Numbered from the stretch's first letter, positions 25,876 through 34,066 are shown. The stretch is 35,964 bases of DNA from an uncultured Pelagibacteraceae bacterium (GCA_902552755.1 CACDHV010000010.1:1-35964), one strand, 5' to 3'. The notes: generated from the sequence alone by a model not told the origin. Numbers and translations are program-made.

Positions 25876-26316
25876 ATGTACAGACCTTTACCAGATGCAT
25901 TAACAATAAAAAGTTCACCAATCGAAGGTTTGGGATTATTCGCAACCAAAGAAATTAAAGCTAATACTTTTATCGGAATTACTCACATAAGAGATGAGCA
26001 GTTTGAAAATAAATATATAAGAACTCCATTAGGTGGTTTTTATAATCATTCTGACAATCCTACAGTTCAAAGAATGGTATCAAATATTTTACCTACATTA
26101 AAATTTGGTGATCCAATTGATCCTACCGCAAAAGCAAAAAAATTTAACGAAAATGATGATAATTTAGAAAACATGTATTATAATTTAAGAGAGAAACCAG
26201 ACGCAAAATATTTTTTTATGGTTTCAATAAAAGATTTGAAACCAGGAGATGAGCTTTGTGCAAATTATAATTTATACACCTATCCAAAAACAGGAGTTGG
26301 TGTACAGATGTTATAG
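25876..26316 (+). CDS. SET-domain protein
   Basis: This 146-residue protein consists of a SET domain, the fold of protein-lysine methyltransferases. Hallmarks are IEGLGLFATKEI (residues 16-27), GGFYNHSDNPT (53-63, with the SET Asn-His pair) and the C-terminal DLKPGDELCANYNLY, carrying the catalytic-type Tyr. I chose the ATG at 25876, 14 bases after the Rieske stop. A GTG at 25837 would add 13 residues but only by reading through the 3' end of the Rieske gene. Bacterial SET proteins are scattered and their targets mostly unknown. It ends 2 bases before the M24 gene, so it shares the operon. A role in modifying a neighbouring enzyme is conceivable but unsupported. Confidence 0.87.
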   Translation: MYRPLPDALTIKSSPIEGLGLFATKEIKANTFIGITHIRDEQFENKYIRTPLGGFYNHSDNPTVQRMVSNILPTLKFGDPIDPTAKAKKFNENDDNLENMYYNLREKPDAKYFFMVSIKDLKPGDELCANYNLYTYPKTGVGVQML

Positions 26317-26318
26317 AG

Positions 26319-27554
26319 ATGAAGTTTAACAGAAAAATTCTTTCAGAAAACCAACCAATTAAGAAATATATTTCAAAAAAAAGATTAAGAGAAGATGAAA
26401 TAGATTTTGACGAACTTAGATCTTATAGACTTGACAGATTAAGAAATGAATTAAAGAAAAATAATATAGAGGCATGTATTTTATTTGATCCAGTAAATGT
26501 AAGGTATGCATTAGATACTGTGAATATGAGTGTTTATAATATGCATAATCTTACAAGATATTGTTTTATCTCTGTTGATGGTCCAACAATATTATATGAA
26601 TATTTTAACTGTGAAATATTATCTAAAGGTCTCAATTTAATAGATGAAATAAGACCAGCAATTACTTGGGATTATTTTAGCAATGGTGACCAATCAGAGT
26701 TGCAACTTAAAAAATGGGTCAATGAAGTAAATGATTTATCTAACTCTTATTTTAAAAGTAAAAAAATCGCAATTGATGTAATCAATGGTCCAGCCGTAAA
26801 TGAGCTTAATAAAAAAGGAATTCAAGTTTTAGAAGCGAAAAAAATACTTGAACAGGCTAGAGTTATTAAATCTTCTGAAGAAATTAAATGCATGCGAGCA
26901 GCTTTAGATGTTGCTGATATTGGAATAATTAAAATGAGAGATTATTTGAAATCAGGAATTACTGAAGATGAGTTATGGTCGATTTTACATAAAACGAACA
27001 TTGAAAATGGTGGAGAGTGGATAGAGTGTAGAATATTATCTTCAGGCTCTAGAACCAATCCTTGGATGCAAGAAAGTAGTAATAAGATTATTCAAGATGG
27101 TGAGATCGTATCCTTTGATACAGATATGGTAGGCCCTTATGGATATTGTGCAGATATTTCTAGAGCTTTTGTTTGTGGAAATAAATTTAATGAACATCAA
27201 AAAAAAATTTATTCAACAGCAGTTGAGCAGATTGACTATAATTCAAGATTAATTAAAGATGGAGTATCATTTAGAGAATTTACTGAAAAGGCATGGATAC
27301 TTCCTGAAAAATATTACGGAAATAGATATTCAGTCATGCTTCATGGAATAGGTTTATGTGATGAGTGGCCAGCAATTAGATATCCGACTGATGGTGGAGA
27401 AAGAAGCGGTATATTTCAAAAAAATATGACAATTACCCTAGAAAGTTATATCGGCGAAGTTGGAGGTCATGAGGGAGTGAAATTAGAACAACAATATTTA
27501 GTTGGCGAAAATGGATTAGAATTAATGTCTCATCATCCTTTAGAACAAATTTAA
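26319..27554 (+). CDS. M24-family protein resembling DMSP lyase DddP
   Basis: This 411-residue protein has the creatinase/aminopeptidase-P fold: an N-terminal domain and a C-terminal pita-bread metal domain. It carries FDTDMVGPYG with Asp267 and Asp269, Asp279 (ADISR), His342 (MLHGIGLCDEWP), Glu375 and Glu390. From memory, structurally studied DddP enzymes bind iron with three Asp, one His and two Glu in the same spacing and use a Tyr five residues before the His and an Asp six after it; here these are Tyr337 and Asp348. The N-terminal LFDPVNVRYALDTVNM and the GGEWIECRILSSG segment also look like DddP. DddP cleaves DMSP to DMS and acrylate. Non-lyase relatives exist, so function is likely but unproven. 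It overlaps the next gene by one base. Confidence 0.85.
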   Translation: MKFNRKILSENQPIKKYISKKRLREDEIDFDELRSYRLDRLRNELKKNNIEACILFDPVNVRYALDTVNMSVYNMHNLTRYCFISVDGPTILYEYFNCEILSKGLNLIDEIRPAITWDYFSNGDQSELQLKKWVNEVNDLSNSYFKSKKIAIDVINGPAVNELNKKGIQVLEAKKILEQARVIKSSEEIKCMRAALDVADIGIIKMRDYLKSGITEDELWSILHKTNIENGGEWIECRILSSGSRTNPWMQESSNKIIQDGEIVSFDTDMVGPYGYCADISRAFVCGNKFNEHQKKIYSTAVEQIDYNSRLIKDGVSFREFTEKAWILPEKYYGNRYSVMLHGIGLCDEWPAIRYPTDGGERSGIFQKNMTITLESYIGEVGGHEGVKLEQQYLVGENGLELMSHHPLEQI

Positions 27555-27961
27555 TGAAAATAGTTTTAATTATGGGTTTGCCTGGAGCTGGCAAAACAAC
27601 ATTGGCAGAAGAACTTGCTCCAAAACTGAATGCAAAAAGATTAAATGCTGACGAAGTTAGAAAAGAAGCAAATGATTGGGATTTTTCTGAGGAGGGTAGA
27701 AAAAGACAAGCTAAAAGAATGGCAGACTTTGCTTTAAAGCTGAAAAATCAAGGAAATTATGTTGTGGCAGATTTTATTTGCCCAACTCCAGAAGCAAGAA
27801 GTTTATTCCCTGCAGATTTTGTTATTTGGGTAGACACGATTAAAGAAGGAAGGTTTGACGATACTAATCAAATGTTTGTCAAACCAGAAAAATATGATTT
27901 TCATGTAACTACTCAAGATGCTAAGTTTTGGGCGGATAAAATAATAAAGGAGATATCATAA
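27554..27961 (+). CDS. adenylylsulfate-kinase-like P-loop kinase
   Basis: This 135-residue P-loop protein has a Walker A GLPGAGKTT at residues 8-16. LNADEVR, FSEEGRKRQAKRM, VVADFICPTPEAR and FVIWVDT follow in the order seen in APS kinase (CysC), where the Asp-x-Asp/Glu-x-Val-Arg and Phe-Ile-(Ser/Cys)-Pro elements line the substrate site. It is about 60 residues shorter than typical CysC, lacking much of the C-terminal part. It may phosphorylate a different small alcohol or nucleotide. Its start and stop each share one base with neighbours (TAATG at 27552-27556 and 27959-27963), tying it to the M24 gene and especially to the nucleotidyltransferase after it. Confidence 0.85.
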   Translation: MKIVLIMGLPGAGKTTLAEELAPKLNAKRLNADEVRKEANDWDFSEEGRKRQAKRMADFALKLKNQGNYVVADFICPTPEARSLFPADFVIWVDTIKEGRFDDTNQMFVKPEKYDFHVTTQDAKFWADKIIKEIS

Positions 27962-28335
27962 TGAGTTATGAATGGGATAATAAAAAACCAACTGCACAAA
28001 TGCTTGGAAGATGGCAGCCATTTCATGAGGGTCACTATACTTTATTTAAAGAGATCATCAAAAAGACCGGTCAAGTGTGTATTCAAATAAGAGACGTTCA
28101 AGGAGTTGATGACAATCCATTCGACTTTGAAACGGTAAAAAAAAATATTGAAAATAAATTAAATCCTGAATTTGAAGGAAGATTTAAAATAATGATGGTG
28201 CCAAATATTACAAATATTTGTTATGGGAGAGGAGTTGGTTACAAAATTGAGGAGATAGTATTGTCTGAAGAAATACAAAAAATTTCTGCCACAAAAATTA
28301 GAGCTAAAATGCGTGAAGACGGAGAATTAAAATAA
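27961..28335 (+). CDS. HxGH nucleotidyltransferase (cytidylyltransferase-like)
   Basis: This 124-residue protein is a cytidylyl/adenylyltransferase-fold enzyme. The nucleotide-binding HxGH motif is His22-Glu-Gly-His25 in GRWQPFHEGHYTLF, and the second motif is ISATKIR at residues 108-114, equivalent to ISSTxxR. Such enzymes attach AMP or CMP to a phosphorylated small molecule (pantetheine phosphate, NMN, glycerol phosphate), but no substrate-specific feature is visible. The upstream kinase overlaps it by one base, so the two could phosphorylate and then activate the same compound. It is short for NMN- or FMN-adenylyltransferases. It is followed by a 14-base gap before the crotonase gene. Confidence 0.87.
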   Translation: MSYEWDNKKPTAQMLGRWQPFHEGHYTLFKEIIKKTGQVCIQIRDVQGVDDNPFDFETVKKNIENKLNPEFEGRFKIMMVPNITNICYGRGVGYKIEEIVLSEEIQKISATKIRAKMREDGELK

Positions 28336-28349
28336 TTATAAACTTTAAT

Positions 28350-29123
28350 ATGAATGTAAAAACAAGAAAATTAGGTAAGGGAATTACAAATGTGGTAATT
28401 AATGATCCTAAAACCTATAATTCTCTATCATTTAAAACTTTAAGAGATCTTTTAAATACATTTATTAGTTTAGATAAAGATAATGATACTAGGGTAATAA
28501 TATTAGAAGGTTCCGGTAAAGGTTTTAGCGCTGGTCATAATCTTAAAGAAGTAGGTGGAATAAAAAACAGGTCAAACCACCTTAAATTATTTAATCTTTG
28601 TTCAAAATTAATGATGAAAATTGTTGAAGGAAAGAAACCTGTTATTGCAAAAGTGCATGGTGCAGCGTATGCGGCCGGATGTCAGTTAGCTGCAAGTTGT
28701 GACCTTGCATACAGCACAACAACAGCTACATTTGCAACACCTGGAGTAAATATTGGATTGTTTTGCAGTACGCCAATGGTTGCTGTTAGTAGAAAGGTGA
28801 CTAGAAAAATTATGATGAAGATGCTTTTAACTGGAGAGCCAATTAATGCTAAATATGCAAAAGATATTGGTTTAATTAATGATTGTTTTTCAAGTACAAA
28901 ACTTAATTCAGAAGTTCTAAAAATTGCAAAAACTATTTCTTCAAAATCAAATTTAACAATTAAAATCGGTAAACAAGCTTTCTACAAACAATTAGAAATG
29001 CCATTAGGAGATGCATATAAATTTACGAGTAAAATGATGACTTTAAATATGGCCTCACAAGATGCAAAAGAGGGAATATCAGCTTTTTTACAAAAAAGAA
29101 AACCTAACTGGAAAAATAAATAA
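28350..29123 (+). CDS. enoyl-CoA hydratase/isomerase-family protein (ECHDC3-like)
   Basis: This 257-residue protein has the crotonase fold: the oxyanion-hole segments are FSAGHNL (residues 59-65) and the GAAYAAGCQLAASCDLA stretch (104-120). The order AAGCQLAASCD and ATPGVNIGLFCSTP, together with a C-terminal GISAFLQKRKPNW, closely resembles the ECHDC3 group. Both usual catalytic Glu positions are changed, to Gln112 and Gly132, so simple enoyl-CoA hydration is doubtful; ECHDC3-type proteins have no settled reaction. It lies 14 bases after the nucleotidyltransferase and 21 bases before the CoA-binding gene. A link to acrylate or 3-hydroxypropionate handling, if the M24 protein makes acrylate, would need a hydratase activity the residues do not support. 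Confidence 0.9.
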   Translation: MNVKTRKLGKGITNVVINDPKTYNSLSFKTLRDLLNTFISLDKDNDTRVIILEGSGKGFSAGHNLKEVGGIKNRSNHLKLFNLCSKLMMKIVEGKKPVIAKVHGAAYAAGCQLAASCDLAYSTTTATFATPGVNIGLFCSTPMVAVSRKVTRKIMMKMLLTGEPINAKYAKDIGLINDCFSSTKLNSEVLKIAKTISSKSNLTIKIGKQAFYKQLEMPLGDAYKFTSKMMTLNMASQDAKEGISAFLQKRKPNWKNK

Positions 29124-29144
29124 TAATTATTTTAAATTTAAATT

Positions 29145-29612
29145 ATGAACGACGATCAAATTAAATCCATTTTAAGAAAATCAAAAGTCATTGCAATGAT
29201 TGGCGTAAGTTCTGAGAAAAAAGGGGAAGATAAAAAAAATCTTAAAAGAAAACCTGCAAACGTAGTCATGAAGTATATGCAAAACTTTGGTTATAAAGTG
29301 ATACCTATAAATCCTTTTGCAGTAGGTGAAATTGTAAATGGTGAACCAATGGTTGAAAGTTTGGATAATGTTAAAGAAGAGATCGATATAGTTGATGTTT
29401 TTAGACCTTCAAATGAGGCAGAGGGTATTGCAAAAGAAGCAATTCAAAAAGGAACTAAAGTATTATGGTTACAGTATGGAATTCATAGCGATGAGGCTAA
29501 AGTGATTGCTGACAAAGAAAATATTGAATTTATTTCCAACAGATGCATAAAACAGGAATATCAAAAACTTTTTCAAAAATCTAATCCAGTTTTTCCAGTT
29601 CTTAAAGACTAA
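29145..29612 (+). CDS. CoA-binding-domain protein (YccU-like)
   Basis: This 155-residue protein is a stand-alone CoA-binding domain of the YccU type. VIAMIGVSSEKKGEDKK starts the Rossmann-like fold (residues 15-31), followed by YKVIPINPFAVGE and VDVFRPSNEAEGIAKEAI, then TKVLWLQYGI and FISNRCIKQEY, whose Arg-Cys-x-Lys is a family mark. These proteins resemble the N-terminal part of succinyl-CoA ligases but lack the catalytic domain, so an enzymatic role is not expected from sequence alone. It shares one base with the next gene (TAATG at 29610-29614). The pairing with a crotonase-like gene suggests that an acyl-CoA is handled here. Confidence 0.9.
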   Translation: MNDDQIKSILRKSKVIAMIGVSSEKKGEDKKNLKRKPANVVMKYMQNFGYKVIPINPFAVGEIVNGEPMVESLDNVKEEIDIVDVFRPSNEAEGIAKEAIQKGTKVLWLQYGIHSDEAKVIADKENIEFISNRCIKQEYQKLFQKSNPVFPVLKD

Positions 29613-30181
29613 TGAAAAAAGTATTTTTGGTTTATGGCCATTATAATGAAAAATCTTTCAATTCAGCAATCAAAGATGTTTTTATTAAATCGGCAGAGGA
29701 AAAAGGTCATTCAGTAGAATGTATAGACTTATATAAAGAAAAATTTAACCCAGTATATGCTGGTGAAAAAGCTGATGAAGTAGTTTTAGATCACAGAAAA
29801 AAAATAGATGAAACTGATTTAATTGTCCTTGTAGCACCTATTTGGAACTATAGAATGCCAGCAATATTAGAGGGTTGGATAGATAAAGTATTAGCGCCAC
29901 CCTGGGCTTTTTCTTTTAAGAAACTTATCGGAAACCATGGTTACGCTGTAGGAAAACTAAAAAGTAAAAAAGCTATTATTTTCTGCACATATGGCTCTCC
30001 AAGATTTTCAATTACAGATTTTTTTTTAAATTTACCACTTAGAAGAATTAAAAAAGGTATTTTTAATAAGTGTGGTATTTATGACATTACCTATAAACGA
30101 TATTTTGCTGTACCATTTGTTTCAAATGAAAAAAGAATTGAATTTTTGGAAGATGTTAAAAATACAGCCAGCAATTTATAG
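29612..30181 (+). CDS. NAD(P)H quinone-type flavodoxin-fold oxidoreductase
   Basis: This 189-residue protein belongs to the NQO1/KefF/MdaB flavodoxin-like family. The start KKVFLVYGHYNEKSFNSAI gives the flavin-phosphate loop. IDLYKEKFNPVYAG follows, then the flavin-ring segment VLVAPIWNYRMPAILEGWIDKVLAPPWAF, in which Pro-Ile-Trp-Asn-Tyr-Arg-Met-Pro is the family signature. Such enzymes reduce quinones or other electrophiles with NAD(P)H in a two-electron step. The substrate is not known. In this operon it could detoxify an electrophile or reduce a pathway intermediate. Its start overlaps the CoA-binding gene by one base, and its end overlaps the DUF4864 gene. Confidence 0.9.
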   Translation: MKKVFLVYGHYNEKSFNSAIKDVFIKSAEEKGHSVECIDLYKEKFNPVYAGEKADEVVLDHRKKIDETDLIVLVAPIWNYRMPAILEGWIDKVLAPPWAFSFKKLIGNHGYAVGKLKSKKAIIFCTYGSPRFSITDFFLNLPLRRIKKGIFNKCGIYDITYKRYFAVPFVSNEKRIEFLEDVKNTASNL

Positions 30182-30626
30182 TATATTCTTTCTATTAATT
30201 TTTTCTTTAAATGAATTATCTGCTGAGATAAGAAAACCAAATCCAGAGATAAAGCCAAGAGAAGTTATTGAGATACAACTCAATGCTTTGATGAGGAACG
30301 ATAGTCCTGAAAAAGACAGTGGTATTATTCAAACCTGGTTTTTTGCTCACCCAAATAATCAAAGAGTTACAGGACCTATTGAGAGATTTAAAAACATGAT
30401 TAAGACCGATTCTTATTCGATGCTTTTAAATCATGAAAATTATGAAATTGTAGAAGTTTATAAATCAAAAGGTGTTTCGACATTTGAAGTTACCATTATG
30501 GACAAGGATAAAAAGTATTACAAATTCAAATGGCAAGTTGAAAAATATGAAATTGACGGATTTTTAAAAAATTGTTGGCTAACTACTGCTGTATCTCAAC
30601 CAATGCCAATGGGTTCTTCTATTTAA
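30153..30626 (+). CDS. secreted DUF4864-like protein
   Basis: From the ATG at 30153 this encodes 157 residues with an N-terminal signal peptide (MLKIQPAIYS, then a hydrophobic core and probable cleavage after ELSA). The mature part has PREVIEIQLNAL, a GPIERFKNMI segment and a C-terminal beta-rich half ending in WLTTAVSQPMP, which resembles DUF4864, an NTF2-like periplasmic domain of unknown function. An ATG at 30126 is also possible, giving a less natural n-region, while an upstream start at 30072 would sit deep in the oxidoreductase gene and is rejected. It overlaps the preceding stop by 29 bases and shares one base with the following small gene. Confidence 0.8.
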   Translation: MLKIQPAIYSIFFLLIFSLNELSAEIRKPNPEIKPREVIEIQLNALMRNDSPEKDSGIIQTWFFAHPNNQRVTGPIERFKNMIKTDSYSMLLNHENYEIVEVYKSKGVSTFEVTIMDKDKKYYKFKWQVEKYEIDGFLKNCWLTTAVSQPMPMGSSI

Positions 30627-30841
30627 TGAAAAAACCAAGTTTTCCAGTAAGAATTGCAATACTAATGGCAATACTTTGCATTCCACCAATTGGCGCCACT
30701 CAGATAGGATGGTATTATTTTGGGCAAACTATGGGAGTAAATTTTGGTATGGCCGCAGGAGTGGTAAGTGTAATAACTGCCGCATATTTAATGTACCAAA
30801 TGGGTTGGAGAGATGACGATGATGATGATTATGACTATTAG
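30626..30841 (+). CDS. 71-residue membrane protein with acidic tail
   Basis: The ATG at 30626 overlaps the preceding TAA by one base and is clearly preferable to an upstream start at 30572, which lies inside the DUF4864 gene. The product has two hydrophobic stretches (about residues 8-26 and 33-57) and ends in a run of six Asp residues followed by Tyr-Asp-Tyr after a WRDD turn. It is too small for a transporter by itself. The acidic tail could bind cations or a partner. I do not recognise the family. It is followed by 40 bases before the second dehydrogenase gene, the largest gap in this block. Confidence 0.75.
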   Translation: MKKPSFPVRIAILMAILCIPPIGATQIGWYYFGQTMGVNFGMAAGVVSVITAAYLMYQMGWRDDDDDDYDY

Positions 30842-30881
30842 AATTATGTTTAGTTTATAAGAAAAATTTAGTAAAAATCGC

Positions 30882-33317
30882 ATGATGAAATCAAAAGCAA
30901 AAGTTGTAGTAGTAGGTGGTGGAGTTGTTGGTGTTAGTGCTCTGTATCACTTAGCTAAAAAAGGTTGGTCAGACGTTGTTTTGATTGAAAGGAAAGAATT
31001 AACTTCAGGTTCAACGTGGCACGCAGCTGGATTACTTCCATTATTTAATATGAGCTACTCAGTTGGCCAATTACATAAATATGCTGTTAACCTTTATAAA
31101 AGTTTAGAAGAAGAAACAGGCAAAAACGTTGGGTTCAGTGTTGTTTCAAATATCAGATTAGCAGACAACAAAGATAGAATGGATGAGTATCATCAATACG
31201 CTGGAGTTGCAAAAACTATAGGAGTAGATGTAAAATTTCTAACACCAGACCAAGTAAAAGAAATTTGGCCTTTGTGTAATACAAATGATTTAATTGGAGC
31301 AATACAACATCCTGAAGATGGATATATTCAACCTGCTGATTTAACGCAAGCATTAGCTACGGGCGCAAGAAATAGAGGTGCTGAGATTTACAGAAATACA
31401 ACGGTTGTTGCAATGAAACAAAATAAAGATGGATGGGTTGTTGAAACAGATAAGGGATCTATAGAATGTGAACACGTAATTTCATGTTCAGGAAATTTTG
31501 CTAGACAAACTGGTAAGATGGTTGGTTTAGATATTCCAGTAATACCAGTTGAACATCAATATATTGTAACAGAACCACATCCAGAAATTCAAAAAAGAAA
31601 AAAAGAAGGTCTTCCAGAAATGGGAGTTTTGAGAGATAGCGATAGCAGATGGTACATGAGAGAGGAAGCGGGTGGTTTAATTTTAGGACCGTATGAAGAT
31701 GGTGCTCCTGCCTGTTATGTAGATGGTCCCTCAAAGGAATCTGAGTATGAACTTTTCCAAGAAGATCTAGATAGACTTGCACCTCATATTGAAGGAGCCA
31801 TTCATAGAGTTCCAGCATTTGGAGAAGTAGGTGTTAAAAAAGTTTATAATGGTGCGATTTGTTATACGCCAGATGGAAATCCGATAGTTGGTCCAGCATG
31901 GGGATTAAAAAACTTTTGGATTAATGAAGGTCATAGTTTTGGCATCACTGCAGCTGGTGGAGCCGGATGGCAACTAGCCGAATGGATTGTTGATGGAGAA
32001 CCTACAATAGACATGCTTGGTGTAGAACCACGAAGATACGGCGATTATTGTTCAAAATCTTATCTTAAAGAAAAAAATGAAGAAGCTTACAGTCATGTGT
32101 TTATAACCCACTTTCCAGATGAAGAAAGACCAGCCGCAAGACCTTTAAGAACAGCGCCATGTTATGACAGAATGAAAAATCTTGGTGCAGTTTTTGGACA
32201 AAAATTTGGATGGGAAAGACCAAACTTTTTTGCAACTGATGGCATGGAACAAAAGGATGATTGGTCATTTAGAAGATCTAATTGGTTCAAGGCAGTTGAA
32301 AAAGAGTGCAAAAATGTAAAAGAAAATGTTGGACTACTAGATATGACTGCATTTGCTAAGTGCAGAATTAAAGGACCTGGAGCAGAGGAATTTTTAGATA
32401 AGTTGGTAGCTAATAAACTACCAAAAAAAGTTGGTAGAATTAATTTGTGTCACGCATTGAATACAAAAGGTGGTGTTCATTCAGAATTTACAATTATGAG
32501 AGAGTCAGAAAATAGTTTTTATCTTGTTTCTGCCGGGGCTTATCAAAGATTGGATCACGATTGGATCTTTGGCTGGATGCCAAAAGATGGATCAGTTCAA
32601 TTTGAGAACTTAACAAATAGTAAAGGTGTTCTTGTGGTATCGGGACCGAAAGCAAGAGAATTAATGCAAAGGGTGTCAAATGATGATTTTTCAAATGAAA
32701 ATTTTAAATGGCTAAGCGCAAAACAAGTTGACGTTGGCTTTGCACCCGTTAATGCTATGAGAGTTAATTTTGTTGGAGAGCTAGGATGGGAACTTCATCA
32801 TCCTATTGAATATCAAAATCATATTTTCGATAAACTTATGGATGCAGGTCAAGACTTAGGTTTAAAACCTTATGGTATTAGATCAATGAACAGTTTAAGA
32901 GTTGAAAAATCCTACAAACTAGTTGGAACTGAATTATCAATTGAGTATTCACCTTACGAAAGTGGTTTAGATAGATTTATTCATCCAAACAAAGGAAGTT
33001 TTATTGGACTTGATGCTTTAAATAAATGGAGAGAAAAAGGCTTTGATAATAAGCTTGTTACTCTAGAGGTTCACGAAACTAGTGATGCGGATGTACTAGG
33101 AAACAACCCAATTTATGAAAATGGTAGTGTTGTAGGACGTGCAACTGGTGGTGATTTTGGATTTAGACTAGGAAAATCTATCGCACTAGGAATGGTTAAA
33201 CCCGAGTTAGCAAATGTTGGACAAAAACTAAGGATTGATATACTTGGTAAAATGCATGAGGCAACAATTTTAGAAGAAAGTCCTTACGATGCAGAAAATA
33301 AATTATTGAGAGCTTAA
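30882..33317 (+). CDS. dimethylglycine dehydrogenase-family flavoprotein (paralogue 2)
   Basis: This 811-residue protein has the same layout as the 801-residue paralogue upstream. The FAD motif [10 protein letters not shown] is at residues 8-17, and [10 protein letters not shown] at 41-50 places His47 as the expected covalent FAD site. A GcvT-like folate domain occupies the C-terminal 350 residues. At the folate site it reads VHSEFTI, with Glu, as in vertebrate dimethylglycine dehydrogenase (AELTVS), whereas the upstream paralogue has Asp. Its stop overlaps etfB (TAATG at 33315-33319), so it is produced with its likely electron acceptor. ATG codons at residues 1 and 2 are equivalent starts. 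Dimethylglycine is the first guess for substrate. Confidence 0.93.
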   Translation: MMKSKAKVVVVGGGVVGVSALYHLAKKGWSDVVLIERKELTSGSTWHAAGLLPLFNMSYSVGQLHKYAVNLYKSLEEETGKNVGFSVVSNIRLADNKDRMDEYHQYAGVAKTIGVDVKFLTPDQVKEIWPLCNTNDLIGAIQHPEDGYIQPADLTQALATGARNRGAEIYRNTTVVAMKQNKDGWVVETDKGSIECEHVISCSGNFARQTGKMVGLDIPVIPVEHQYIVTEPHPEIQKRKKEGLPEMGVLRDSDSRWYMREEAGGLILGPYEDGAPACYVDGPSKESEYELFQEDLDRLAPHIEGAIHRVPAFGEVGVKKVYNGAICYTPDGNPIVGPAWGLKNFWINEGHSFGITAAGGAGWQLAEWIVDGEPTIDMLGVEPRRYGDYCSKSYLKEKNEEAYSHVFITHFPDEERPAARPLRTAPCYDRMKNLGAVFGQKFGWERPNFFATDGMEQKDDWSFRRSNWFKAVEKECKNVKENVGLLDMTAFAKCRIKGPGAEEFLDKLVANKLPKKVGRINLCHALNTKGGVHSEFTIMRESENSFYLVSAGAYQRLDHDWIFGWMPKDGSVQFENLTNSKGVLVVSGPKARELMQRVSNDDFSNENFKWLSAKQVDVGFAPVNAMRVNFVGELGWELHHPIEYQNHIFDKLMDAGQDLGLKPYGIRSMNSLRVEKSYKLVGTELSIEYSPYESGLDRFIHPNKGSFIGLDALNKWREKGFDNKLVTLEVHETSDADVLGNNPIYENGSVVGRATGGDFGFRLGKSIALGMVKPELANVGQKLRIDILGKMHEATILEESPYDAENKLLRA

Positions 33318-34066
33318 TGAAAATTTTAGTCGCTGTAAAAAGAGTTATTGATTATAACGTGCAAATTAGAGTTAAAGAGGACGGTAGCGGCGTAGTTACT
33401 GATAACGTTAAAATGTCAACTAACCCACCAGATGACAATGCTATTGAGGAAGCTGTAAAAATAAAAGAGTCAGGTAAAGCAACAGAAATAATAGCAGTTA
33501 CTGTTGGTGAAGAAAAAGCTCAAGAGACAGTTAGAAAAGCTTTAGCAGTAGGAGCGGATAGAGGAATTCATGTAAAGGTTGATGGTATCATTGAACCTCT
33601 TGCTGTATCTAAAATATTAAAAAAAATTGTTGAAAAAGAAAATCCAGATTTAGTTTTTATGGGTAAACAAGCAATTGACGATGACTGCAATCAAACAGGT
33701 CAAATGTTAGCGGCACATTTAAATTGGCCACAAGCAACTTTTGCTTCAAAAATTGAGGTAAACGATAAATCATTACAAGTAACTAGAGAGGTAGATGAAG
33801 GTCTAGAAACTATAGAAGTTAATACACCAGCTATTGTTACGTGTGATTTAAGATTAAATGAGCCAAGATATGCGTCACTGCCAAATATAATGAAAGCTAA
33901 AAAAAAACCTATTGAACAGATTAATGCGTCAGATCTAGGAGTTGATACAAACCCTAGAATAGAACATATTAAGATCGAAGAACCGCCAAAAAGAAAAGCG
34001 GGTATTAAAGTTGCAAGTGTTGAGGAATTGGTACAAAAATTAAAAAATGAGGCTAAGGTAATTTAA
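33317..34066 (+). CDS. etfB: electron transfer flavoprotein beta subunit
   Basis: This 249-residue protein is the small AMP-binding subunit of electron transfer flavoprotein. It has the family start [18 protein letters not shown] and [19 protein letters not shown] near residues 123-141, the AMP-site region with ADRGIHV before it. ETF takes electrons from flavoprotein dehydrogenases in the cytosol and passes them to the membrane ETF:ubiquinone oxidoreductase. It overlaps both the upstream dehydrogenase gene and etfA by one base. This arrangement argues that the ETF mainly serves the dimethylglycine-dehydrogenase-type enzymes here, although it may also serve others. Confidence 0.97.
   Translation: MKILVAVKRVIDYNVQIRVKEDGSGVVTDNVKMSTNPPDDNAIEEAVKIKESGKATEIIAVTVGEEKAQETVRKALAVGADRGIHVKVDGIIEPLAVSKILKKIVEKENPDLVFMGKQAIDDDCNQTGQMLAAHLNWPQATFASKIEVNDKSLQVTREVDEGLETIEVNTPAIVTCDLRLNEPRYASLPNIMKAKKKPIEQINASDLGVDTNPRIEHIKIEEPPKRKAGIKVASVEELVQKLKNEAKVI

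Noticed and set aside
27554..27961. True APS kinase (cysC) of sulfate assimilation
   Set aside because: It is much shorter than CysC and has no sulfate-assimilation neighbour; only the general fold is supported.
30072..30152. Upstream start for the DUF4864-like gene
   Set aside because: It would place over 80 codons' worth of overlap pressure on the oxidoreductase gene and bury the signal peptide; ATG 30153 exposes a normal signal peptide.
30572..30625. Upstream start for the 71-residue membrane protein
   Set aside because: The added residues are read inside the DUF4864 coding sequence, whereas ATG 30626 forms the TAATG coupling seen across this block.
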